Shown here piece by piece: positions 22,235 through 32,789 of a stretch of 64,000 nt of DNA. Source of the stretch: Nematostella vectensis (taxonomy: Eukaryota; Cnidaria; Anthozoa; Actiniaria; Edwardsiidae); contig NC_064036.1 in the NCBI RefSeq assembly GCF_932526225.1, forward strand, positions 20,606,953-20,670,952, written 5' to 3'. Every line of letters begins with the position of its first letter. Within the stretch, counting starts at the first letter, position 1. Made by a program: the position numbers and the translations under genes. Under the pieces are notes generated by a model. It was not told the origin of the DNA, searched no databases, and saw only the letters and a program-made list of their open reading frames with translations.

Positions 22235-24617
22235 TAGTCCGGCGGATATGTGTTTTAATTGCGCAGTTTTTGCTTAAGTTACCAATTTTAGCATAGTGAT
22301 AGTTTTTAATACCCTTTTCAAGATAGGCTATAGAGCCAAGCTCAGATCGGCTTTAATTTCTAATCAATAAAGAGTATTGATTTGGCCGCCATTTTGAACC
22401 GGAAATAAACTACCTTTTTATAAAAAATAAATAAACTTTCACATTTTGATACTGTTTTTCACTAGACAACTAATATGAAAGTCAAAGAATGTATTTAAAC
22501 CCAATATTTAAAAAAAAAACGCAAATTTGTCATTTTTGGAACTTTAAAGGTTATAGCCACCTTTAACCGGAAGTAGTCGAAAGTAAAACCTCGGACGTTT
22601 ATTTCACCCCGCGCCCTCTAGCAAAAGACACCAATTTTATTGCAGTTGTAGGTTGAAATAACCATTATAAGATGAGCTATGGAGCCAAGATAAAATCGGC
22701 TTTTATCACCGACTAATATTGTTTATTTTAATTGCCGCCATTTTGCACTAGAGATTAAATTTGGCATTTTTTGAAAGCACAGAGATGCACATCTTGTTTA
22801 AAAGTCTACGACTAAAATATTCATGAAATCCATTTAATACTTTTAAGTTGTAAAAAAAAGGCAAAACTGATTAGGTTTCTGCTATGAATTTTACCTTTTT
22901 TTAAACCGGAAGTAGGTTTCCAAACCTGTTTCTGCACACTCTTATTAAACGAGATTAATGCATATACGAATAAGCAATGCAGCATTTATATTAAATAGAA
23001 TTGCACAAATGTTAAATGCACCAATTTAATATAAAGAAAATGTTTTCTTGCTATATGAGCCTCGGCATTACGTCGGTCTAACGTAATAACAAACTCCGAT
23101 GAAAATTTTTTTTTTAATTTAATGCAGTTAAATTATATAAAATTTTTTTTTTAATTTAATGCAGTTAAATTATATCTTACAGCTTTATCGTTATACGATT
23201 CAGCAAAGGGCTGAACATTCCAAGCTGGCTTGGGTGCAAGTGCAGCGTGCTGGGCAGCCTATCTTGCATCTAATAGCTCTTGGTTCTTTATCTAATAGTT
23301 CTTTGGCTTCTTGGCACGCCTTGGAAAGCTCTAGTAGCGTTTGTCCAAAGCGGCTATGGCAACTGTTGTCCATTGTGCTAAAAAGACGGAAGTACTGAGA
23401 CAGGGAGGAGTGCTTGCCCCCAACAATGGCCTGCTTGAAAGGCAGCTTTTTCTTGGTGTGTTGTATGATAGCTGCCTTCGTCGGTAGAATGACATGAAAT
23501 GCTGTTCCTTTCCGCACAAAGAGCTGCATTCTTGCCTTGTCTACTTCCGATTCTCTGTACTTGTTCGGTCGTATAGAAGCAGTTGAAAGCGCTCAAGTGT
23601 TGCCAAACATTCTGTCTTTTATCTTAACGGGCCTGGAGGCTAGCTGTCGAAGACCATCTGTGGGTTCGGGGAATACAGCAAGTACTGTTTTTCCCCCCTA
23701 CCCGCACAACAGGATACAGAATCACCTGTAAATGCTTGAAATTCTAATTGGCGAGATACTTCTTTGACTCTTCTGTAGAAAAAAGGAATTAAAGGCAATA
23801 AGAGTGATAAGCGCACACCCGAGGCCCCCAGATTAACAGTTCCTACTGTTAGAAACTGTTCATCTTGTAGCACTTGCACACATTCATGTGTGCGGTCGTT
23901 TACAGACGTTGAAGTCAATTGGTGGGGCGGCCCGCTCCCGTGGTTCTTGGTATCCCCACCAGGCTTGTCACATAAGCTGTTGTTTTTGTCTTCTTTCTTT
24001 TCTCTTGATCCAGCTATTAAGCGTGAATGTTTGGTATACTTGGGCTGGCTATATGTGTCTTTTAAATAATTTGACGACTTTTCACTTTCGGATTAAATTA
24101 TCGGCCATTTTAATATCCCAAGATAATCCGTGATTAAATCAGATTTTCTTTTGGCTCCATAGCTTATCTTGTAAAGATGACCCTAAACTACTCCTGAAAC
24201 AAGTTTTTTTTATTTTTGTTTAAAGGTGAAACAAGCGTGCCAGTATTTACTCTTGACTACTTCCGGTTCAAAATCGCTGTCACCGTAAAAGTTACAAAAA
24301 ATAAAAAAAATCTTGTAACTTTAAGAACTCTTTTGTTTAGGTGCATTTTCTGACTTATATTTTATTTGTCTATGAGTAAACTTTCTTAAAATGTGCGAGT
24401 TTATTTATTTTTTTGGAAAAAGTTAGTTTACTTCCGGTTCAAAATGGCGGCCAAATCAATATTCATTATTAATCAGAAATTAAAGCCGAATTGAGCTTGG
24501 CTCTATAGCCTATCTTGTAAGAGGTATCAAAAACTATCACTATGCTAAAATTGATAACTTTAGCAAAAAGTGCGCAATTCAAGGTAAAATCTGCACATAT
24601 CTGCTGGACTATCTGGA
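22235..24617. mobile_element. DNA transposon with about 500-bp terminal inverted repeats
   Basis: The left end from 22235 (TAGTCCGGCGGATATGTG) matches the reverse complement of the right end at about 24600-24617 (TAGTCCAGCAGATATGTG). Similarity continues inward through 'aattttagcatagtgatag', 'aagataggctatagagccaagctc' and 'tattgatttggccgccattttgaaccgga' for about 500 bp on each side, with divergence. Between the ends lies a decayed minus-strand Cys-rich coding region. I could not define a clear target-site duplication. The superfamily is not assigned. Confidence 0.8.
23200..23918 (-). pseudogene. Decayed transposon protein with Cys-rich C-terminus
   Basis: Three frames together carry a broken protein. 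One piece (23918-23640) has a VQVLQDEQFL-like stretch, a middle piece is in another frame (about 23596-23378), and the last (23529-23200) ends in a cluster CKIGCPARCTCTQASLECSALC. Closely spaced Cys pairs of this form occur at the end of many transposon-linked proteins in cnidarian and other invertebrate genomes; that is from memory, not from a search. Frameshifts make it non-functional. It lies inside the inverted-repeat element 22235-24617 and is probably what it carried. Confidence 0.5.
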
Positions 24618-25271
24618 TAAAGTCGGCTTTCCTTGTATTATCCCTTTGTCTTGCGGCAAGTCTTCGGATAGCACCAAATGATGAGGATAATGATACCCTT
24701 GTATAATAATTCCTACAATGATATAGCGATATGATCATTCTCTGCACTTCATGTGAAATCTTTATTTAACCGTTTTGCCTATCTAAAGATAGTCTTAAGT
24801 CCTGCTTTGCCATAAATGGTCAAGTTGCGGAAGCCATTGCCCGTCACTGGGATACCGTAATTTCCTACAGCGTCAAGGCGTGCAGAATCATTATAATCAT
24901 TAACAGTATGTAGGTGCTTGATAGCTTTACAAATTTCTCAGACGATGTGACTCATTCGGATATTGATCACACCATACTACGATCGCGATATACGATGGAT
25001 ATTGATTAGCTGAAACTTATACCCTGACTAATGTAATCAATACTTTTTGGCGCGAACAGAGAAGCGACTGTGGGGGCCCGCAATCTCGCGCAAGTCGCAT
25101 GCTCGACTCCAGTAGGAAAATTTCCTGATTGTAGTATTTTGCTGGTGTTCGCCAAAGAACAATTAGGTGGCGCTGCACATGTCTAAGGCTGATATCTTTT
25201 ACTCCAAGGGGAACCTTTAGATATCTTTCTTACAATATTTCTGATTTTGCTTATTTTAAAGGTGTATATAT
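24618..25271. other. Intergenic, nothing recognised
   Basis: AT-rich sequence with no supported gene or repeat between the long-TIR transposon and the next MITE. Confidence 0.4.
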
Positions 25272-25521
25272 CACACCCTACTGTAACAGACCCGGCGAAA
25301 CCTAGATTTCCATCTTTTGTAACTCACCGGGTTCGAAATTTCCACCGGGTCAGCTAATTTTTATTTACCGCCGGTCACTCAACTTATTCGTCGGGTAAGA
25401 AAGAAAGAAACTGTTCGGGTTGATTTAGACATTTCACCGGGTGCCGGGGAGGCTAAAGCTTTCGGGTAGGGCAAAAATTTCCGTCGGGTCGGGTTTCGTC
25501 GGGTCTGTTACAGAGGGGTGT
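25272..25521. mobile_element. MITE, about 250 bp, TIR CACCC..CTGTAACAGACCC
   Basis: Left end CACACCCTACTGTAACAGAC and right end (minus strand) AACACCCCTCTGTAACAGAC match over about 30 bp and continue as CCGGCGAAACC / CCGACGAAACC. The interior is full of CCGGGT/CGGGT words and has no coding potential. Confidence 0.8.
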
Positions 25522-26189
25522 TAGGATTAACCTCATTTTAAGATCAATACACAGGGAAAGGTGGTATTCGAGTCAAATAGATGTAGCACACAGCGAAATT
25601 TTGAAGACTGCACTTTAGTATAGGCTCTATTTCCATGGTCTACGAGTAATAAGAAATAATTATCCAATGACACACTTATGTTACACAATACATAAACACC
25701 GTCAACATTTCCATTTGAATTTCAAATATTCCATAAAAGATGTGCCTGTTTTATTATTTTTTTATTTGATAATAAAAGATTGTTGCCGGCCAAACACCCA
25801 TTGTCTGGCTAGCTAACCCGATATGAGAAGTTACGGCCGAGATTAACGATATCTCAAGCATGTCCATACCCAGGTGTTGTATTTCTGTTTGTTTATAATA
25901 CAGGGATAGCATATCAGAGCTGGTGAAGGCGTGATCGGTTGGAGCCGTTCGCTCTAGAATGGGCCGCGATACTGGCATCATCTGGCTCTGGTGATTGTCG
26001 AGGACGCGTTAGCGTGCTTCCAGTGTTTTGGCCGCCATCTTGCATTTTTGGCCCTCTCGTATTTTTCGCCTCTCACCCAGCTCGCAGTGTTTTTATTTTA
26101 TTTATTTTTATTTGCTATGAGTGGATATATTGTTACTCACTAGCTCTAAATTTAAAAAGCAAATTTTCGTTTTTGCTTTTGTCTTGTTT

Positions 26190-26530
26190 TTGTCTTGTCG
26201 TACTCGCGTGGAGGAGTCCCTGTAGTCGGTTGACTCGAGTATACTTGGAGTTGCGTGCATTAGCGTGGATGATTCCTTGTAGTTGTGTACACGCACAGAC
26301 AAGTCTACGTTGTCGCGTTCTCGCGTGGAAGAGTCCCTGTAGCCTTGCATTCGTGTTGACTTAAGTATGATTGTAGCTGCGTGTATTCGCGCGGACGGTC
26401 TTTGTAGTCATGTCAAGTCCACGTTGTCGTGTACTCGCTTGGACATTGTAGTCTTGTACTCGTGTTGACTCTAGTATACTCGCAGTTGAATGTATTCGCG
26501 CGGACGAGTTCTTGTGGACATGAACCACGT
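26190..26530. repeat. Diverged tandem repeat, long period
   Basis: Recurring words (tactcgcgtgga, gagtccctgtag, gtgttgact..agtat, ttgcgtg..att) return at roughly 120-bp spacing for about three copies. Open frames across it are repeat by-products. Confidence 0.55.
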
Positions 26531-27749
26531 AGACGTGTTCTTGTAGTAGTTCATCACATTCACGGGTCCTGTGCGAAAGAGCATTTAAGAGTTTGAATAT
26601 TGCAAATTAGAATGAAGATTGGACCGGTTTTCGAAAAAGACTTTTTGTATGTTTTTCTTAGTTTACAGGGGTTTTTTTTAAAGCAGATAATTGTTGTTTT
26701 GGTTTCACTTTAAATACTGAGAGTATTATTATTTTGGAAAAATCATCATCCATGTGGATAATAGAATAAAGCCGTTTATATGATAGGGTTGAATTTCACT
26801 GTGATTTAAGTGGAATTTATTTTCCATTGGATATAAATTTCCACTTTATAAAGTGGCGGGAGAAGATTCATCACATATTCACATTCTTCAAACAAGGGCG
26901 TGGTTAGATTTTGACCCCGTGCGTACTTCATCATTTGGAAGAGAAAAATGTTTGCACAATTAAGGTCTGTCATACACGAAAATACATTAAACATTCAGAT
27001 GGAATGTTTAAAGCGGCCCTTCCCCTGCTACGGCCCATTTACTCAAATCACGTTAAGTATCCAACAATTTAAATTTTAGTCTATAGTGGAGTAGGCTCGA
27101 TTTCCAGCTCGTTTCTGAGCCCGAAGTACATGACCTGTTCTTTGGACGTTCCTTTGTCCGTTCGTACCTACGTATTATATATAACGTACCTACCCGGAAG
27201 GGGGAAGCCATTGTGTGTATACTTGAGAAATGGCCTGCATGGGCCCTTGTATCATAAACCGCACCAAACACTTGATCAAATCTGCCTGCATCGTAAAAGG
27301 AGGAATGTTATTTTCCATACAATGTTTGCTGTGTTTGTTTATTAATAATGTCTGAGCTACAACAGCCCTTTTGTTGGTAAATCTGCTGACTGGCTCTAAC
27401 CTGGACACATCGTGAACGCATAAAACTATGCTTTAAACTCGTATAATGGTTGAATGTGCAAGGACAATTTTTCTATTACTTCTCTTTTCAATTTTTTAAA
27501 CAATTAAACGGCCTTTCACGATTGTTTGCTAATCTCGGTAATACTGTTTTTATGAGGGCGGACAAAAGGCGCGAGGGCAATAATGCGGCCTGTCTGTTAT
27601 GTAAATCATTTTGACAGTACCTAGAGGACGCCCAGACTCGAGATAATAATCAAACGACGTATCGTTCCCCGTCAAACACATTGACAACAGAAAAGACCAG
27701 AGTAACCCGCGCTAAGGACAGCTCAAACAACGTCTGCTTGCTCGTCAAA
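26531..27749. other. Intergenic / presumed promoter region of the 27750 exon
   Basis: No supported gene. The last 150 bases, ending with a CpG-containing stretch before the ATG at 27750, could be a promoter and 5' UTR. Confidence 0.35.
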
Positions 27750-27804
27750 ATGGCCGCCTCGTGCGCGCTTAGTCTACTTATGCTTGGGTGCTTTGGAGAA
27801 ATTG
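27750..27804 (+). CDS. Signal-peptide exon; alternative first exon of the Ly6 gene or relic of a second copy
   Basis: The 55-base exon starts ATGGCCGCC and ends in a GTGAGT donor. It encodes MAASCALSLLMLGCFGEI plus one base, a good hydrophobic signal peptide. Its length and phase (55 nt, phase 1) equal those of the first exon of the Ly6/uPAR gene at 32790-32844, so it could splice to 37043 in frame. No Ly6-type cysteine exon of its own is visible between 27805 and 32789. The start is supported by the AAAATGG context. Alternative first exon is my preferred reading; a broken duplicate gene is the alternative. Confidence 0.5.
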
Positions 27805-28862
27805 GTGAGTACAAAATACCTGTACGATAAAAACGTAATTCTCCGTGTTATACATCATAAGAATCTTGAGCGAGTATCGCAAAGGATGAAACCCTGTGTT
27901 ACACAAAAACTGAATGGCCTTTGACGATCTAGCACGCAATTCTCGGCTAAGACAAAATTATTTTTTGAGCGAGCTTCTGTCGCCATTGTCAAAAATCACC
28001 GATTCAGAATCTCGGTCTACCACCCAATTGCAATTATTTGCGTGAGCTAACTTTTCTTTGATTTCAAATTTTATCGCATCTCATTATCACAACAGTGATA
28101 GACAAGTTAAGTAGAGGAAAGGGGGTTTTGAGTCAAACAGCATTGCTGTGTTGATTCTCTGTGTACGTCTGGTTGGTATTCATAGGAGCGTAATTGTTAT
28201 ACTTGAACTCTCGGAGTGCCCTTGTAAGCACGACTGAGCGCACTAAAGGTTCCATTTCAGCGCCCTATGTAAGTGGCGAGACAAGTACGATTATACTGTT
28301 ATCGTAAATTTGGACCAACTACCGGTGTACATTCTTCTCATTGCTTGAATCTCTTCTGTTTGCTCGAGCTAAGCCCTGTATGATCCCTTGGGAGCTTAGC
28401 AGTCTCTCGTTCACTTTAATGAGGGTCGATAACAAATCTTGTTTGTGCCTGAAGTTTGAAGTTCCTCGTGGGACACGCGCTAAGGTATACTGTAACTCCA
28501 TGATCTTGTCAACGAAACAAGCGGCCAAGGGGAACCTTAAGGATCCTTTAAGGAGCATGTAGTACCTTCCGGCTATCTTCTATCCTTCTATATGTCATTG
28601 GTTGTTAAATCCCGTGCCTTGATCATTAAACATAAATTCCAGTTTACAGCTGAAACTTCAGCCAACAATTCGTAGAGACGAGCCGGCTCCACATGACAGA
28701 CGAGCAAATGAACCGACCTTTTCTCCTCAACTCTGTCTCTTATCTTTTTTCCAAACAAGGATTGTCAACAATTTATATATTGCTGAAAGAGGTAAAAAAA
28801 AATAAACACTTAAAATTACTAGGATAAAACTCGCAAAAGATTTAAACGGCTGTTCAATAAAG

Positions 28863-28953
28863 TATTTTCCCTGCTAGCAGAGGCCTCTTTTCTCTGTATT
28901 TCTCTGTGCTGGCGTTCGCGAGGAAAAGAGACCTCTGCTAGCAGGGAATAAAA
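28863..28953. repeat. Inverted repeat / hairpin element, about 90 bp
   Basis: TTCCCTGCTAGCAGAGGCCT on the left faces a nearly perfect reverse complement ending at 28953, with a loop of about 30 bases. AT-rich flanks (agtatttt / aaaatatt) also mirror each other. Confidence 0.85.
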
Positions 28954-29510
28954 TATTTAACTTTGTTTAAATTTCAAGTGCTGTCAAATCACTGTACACA
29001 TTGTATACACTGTATAAAAGTTGTGTCAATTGATGAGAAGAGAGTGACATTTGAAAATTGATCCAAACCCGTACCTTCCAGGTCCAGGTGTTGGAATAAT
29101 ATACCAATGGGCTACATGGATTGTCTCTTTGTATTGGGTAGACAATAGAGAGATTGAAAAAGAACTTAAAGATAATAAAGCTCGTTATTTTGCCTTATTT
29201 TTATTAAAACGCCTAGGGCAATAGTCACCATAAGATAGTGTTTGATCAGTAGCTGTTGATATATTATGATTTAGCCCTCACGCACTGACCGCCGGGATAG
29301 AATTTTATCGAGTTTTCGCGGCTGTCATGTTCTCTGGTGGTTCTACCGCCTGCGGCACGACCATCGTTAGGAGTGAGTGCATTCCACACATGGAGTAAAA
29401 TTGATATCATCTCAAATCGCTTGCGAAGTTCATATGTGACTTCAGGAACATGGCCACAGAGTTTATCGATACCAGAAATCGAAATAAAGCCACACTCCCG
29501 GCACGTCGTG

Positions 29511-29560
29511 CTGACGTAATCCAAGCAAATGAATGCTGACGTAATCCAAGCAAATGAATG
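29511..29560. repeat. 25-bp direct duplication containing TGACGTAA
   Basis: Two perfect adjacent copies of a 25-base unit beginning CTGACGTAATCCAAGC. Each contains a CRE/ATF-like TGACGTAA. Confidence 0.85.
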
Positions 29561-29894
29561 CACGCCTTTTCCTCACTGATATTGTATTGTGAAAGTATAG
29601 TATACATGCAACAGTCCTGTAGGTCACTGAATTGTCTATGGCTAGCACTTGTGAACAAGAGAACAGAATGCGGGTACGGGCGGGGTTATCGCGAGCATTT
29701 GAAAAATATTACGCGAGTATGCAAGCTTATGCACGGAGCAGTTCGGGGCTCTTTTTATAACGTTTGCGTGCCTGAGTCGTTTTAGAATGGTCATTTTTGT
29801 GAACGGTGCGGCTGTGCGACGATGCGGCGATATGTAACCACACTTTGTCGTGACTGCCCTGTGGTGTCAGCGTGTACGAGCTATGCAGGTATGC

Positions 29895-30585
29895 GGGACG
29901 TGGGCTTAAGAGGTGGTCGTACTAGAGAAGGGCGTGTTCTTGTGAGGTGGTCGTACTAGGGAAGAGCGTGGACTTGTAAGGTGGTCGTACTAGAGAAGGG
30001 CGTGGGCTTAAGAGGCGGTCTTACTAGAGAAGGGCGTTTTCTTGTGAGGTGGTCGTACTAGAGAAGGGCGTGGACTTGTGAGGAGGTCGTACTAGAGAAG
30101 GGAGTGAACTTGTGAGGTGGTCGTACTAGAGAATGGCATGGACTTGTAAGGTGGTCGTACTAGAGAAGGGCGTGGACTTGTCAGATGGTCGTTTTAGAGA
30201 AGGGCGTGGACTTCTTAGGTGGTCGTACTGGAGAAGGGCGTAGACTTGTAAGGTGGTCGTACTAGAGAAGGGCGTGGACTTGTCAGATGGTCGTTTTAGA
30301 GAAGGGCGTGGACTTCTTAGGTGGTCGTACTGGAGAAGGGCGTAGACTTGTAAGGTGGTCGTACTAGAGAAGGGCGTGGACTTGTGAGGTGGTGGTACTA
30401 GAGAAGGGCGTGGACTTGTAAGGTGGTCGTACTAGAGAAGGGCATGAACTTGTAAGGCGGTCGTACTAGAGAAGGTTGTGGACTTGTGAGGTGGTCGTAT
30501 AGAAAAGGGCGTGGACTTGTGAGGTGGTCGTACTAGAGAAGGGCGTGGACTTGTGAGGTGGTCATAGTAGAGAGGGGCTTGGATA
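29895..30585. repeat. Minisatellite, about 34-bp units
   Basis: About twenty copies of GTGGACTTGTGAGGTGGTCG followed by TACTAGAGAAGGGC, with a larger duplicated block (about 30160-30370) containing TCAGATGGTCGTTTTAG variants. Confidence 0.93.
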
Positions 30586-30810
30586 TATTGGCTTGTAAAA
30601 TGGTCGAGTATAGAGGGTATTTGTCTATGATCTGGTCAGAATATAGAGGTTATTTGTTTATGATCTGGTCAGAATATAGAGGGTATTTGTTTATGATCTG
30701 GTCTGGATATAGAGGGTATTTGTTTAAGATCTGATCTGGATGTAGAGGGTATTTGTTTATGATCTGGTATTGATATAGAGGGTATTTGTTTATGATCTGG
30801 TTGTATCTCG
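30586..30810. repeat. Minisatellite, about 33-bp units
   Basis: About six copies of TATAGAGGGTATTTGTTTAT followed by GATCTGGTCAGAA. It directly follows the previous array but has a different unit. Confidence 0.9.
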
Positions 30811-30922
30811 GAATAGCTCTATACGCACTGCAAAAAAACAACCAATCAGGGGCAGGGGAAGGGGAGGGGCAGGGGGGTCGCCAGCCCCCCCCCCCGACTT
30901 TCGCGAGCGGATGTTTCTTTAT

Positions 30923-31361
30923 GCCCTATTACACTTAATTTTCGCATCACGAATTTCGCGTTTCGCGAAAATAAAGTGACGTGACAATTAAGTTTCGCGA
31001 AAATTAGGATGCGCTTAAATTAAGTGAGTATATAAAGAAGCCTTTTGTGGAATATTGGCCGTTTAATAAGCTTTATGGAAACAACTTGTCTATTTAGTCA
31101 TCTAATGTAAATATACTACGGTATATAAGGGGTTGAGTTGGACTAAATTAAGCCCATGCATCTTTTTGTTACATATTGATTCAGTTTTGATGATTACAAC
31201 AAATTTTAATTCCACTTGTTTTGCTTGATTTTATTATCCCGTAATCGCGAAAATAAAGTGATCTTGTTTTTACGAAAATAACGAAACAAAAAATGGCAAA
31301 ACATCCGCCATCTCAAAATCGCGAGATTTTGACGTCGCGAAAATAAAGTGTATTAAGGCGG
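30923..31361. mobile_element. MITE, about 440 bp, TIR ending in TTTCGC
   Basis: Left end GCCCTATTACACTTAATTTT and right end (minus strand) CGCCTTAATACACTTTATTT match with a few changes. The motif 'cgcgaaaataaagtg' recurs inside near both ends. No coding potential. Confidence 0.75.
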
Positions 31362-31740
31362 GGGTTAACCTAAACTTTAGTCATTGAGGATATGTTGCAC
31401 TTATGGGCTTATAACTTTTTAATTATTTATTCAAAGTATAGCAAACTATACATTTTTGGAAAGCTTAGATAACAAGGATAACAAATAATATATTAATAAT
31501 ATTCTGTGGATTATTGTAATTTAAACCAGTGGTTTCGGGCGGTACATATGCAACCGTAAACAAATTGGTTGAAAAGTTTAAAATCCCGTGCATAAAAACC
31601 TAGGTTATTCCCTGCATTCTTATAAATAGCGGATAAGAATTTTAAACCACCACCCACCCCTCTCCCCTGAAACCACCAACTTTTGCCCCCCCCCCCACTT
31701 ATGGGACCACCGCCGCCACTGCCAATCTTCCTTATCCATA

Positions 31741-32239
31741 TATAAAGGGCCGTATGACGTAAATTCACACCAATATTACGCCTTCTCGCTACATTCATGA
31801 GAAAGAGCATCATTTGATATACTTTAGGTAAAAAAAATTAGCTCATAGCTCCAACAGGAAAGTTGTAAAAAGTGACAATAAAGCCCGTATAAAACGTTCG
31901 AAAATCTAATTTGGGGTTACTTTCATTGAGTAAATCATATAGCGCTTAATTCTCTGGCTAAATCCTCACCCCACTCTCTGTGCATGCTGTGATTTTTTTG
32001 CGACTCGGAGCGAGGCATTCCATCCATAGCTTGGATTTGGGGACAAGTGACAGCACAGCGTTGGATCGTTCGATTCCAACTGAATAATGGCGGCCAAAAA
32101 TTGCTGTATTTCAGGTTTTAACAAAACATACTTCAACTCGGTATTTCACTTGGAGCGTTTGGAACCTGATAGTTAAACGCTTAATCTTTACATTTCCGCG
32201 CGGGAGGACTATTTTAAACCTCGTCATACGGCCCCTATA
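31741..32239. mobile_element. MITE, about 490 bp, flanked by TATA
   Basis: The element runs from 31745 to 32235 with ends AAGGGCCGTATGACG and (minus strand) GGGGCCGTATGACG, and is flanked by TATA at 31741-31744 and 32236-32239, a likely TA or TATA target duplication. No open reading frame of its own. Confidence 0.8.
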
Positions 32240-32789
32240 AACAAAGGGTTGACTATGTGCACTGGGATTTTAAGGAAATGAATAAAACATCCTTTGACAC
32301 AATCTACGTCGTTTTCATACCAAGATTTTTAACCCGATCAGCTCATCATCTTCTATAGAGTAGTAGAAGAGTTTCTCCGTTTTACATCTATAGTGCAGTG
32401 TAACAGTTATACCCTATTCACCTGTTAATCCTGGTGATTAGAGATTATTAATCATTATCTATTTTATTTCACAACTTAATATGCAAAATAACATTATTTG
32501 TGATGATGATCAAACCTTTTTTATATGATTTAAACTCAGGCTACGCGTTTGAAATACTTTTTATTTTTATTACAGTATAATATAAACTATATAGACCGGG
32601 TCAGGTCAAAAGCAGTCAGACGGAACAAACGTGCCGTGTCTGAAGTGACATCACAGGTTCCGTTAGATCGCATGCATATTTCTGTGCTGCAAGCCTGGTC
32701 CCAAAGACTTGACCTTTCTCCCAAAACTGTCGAGGACGTCAAACCGCGGGGACGAAAACTTCTTTCACATCTCTCACACTCGGACAACC

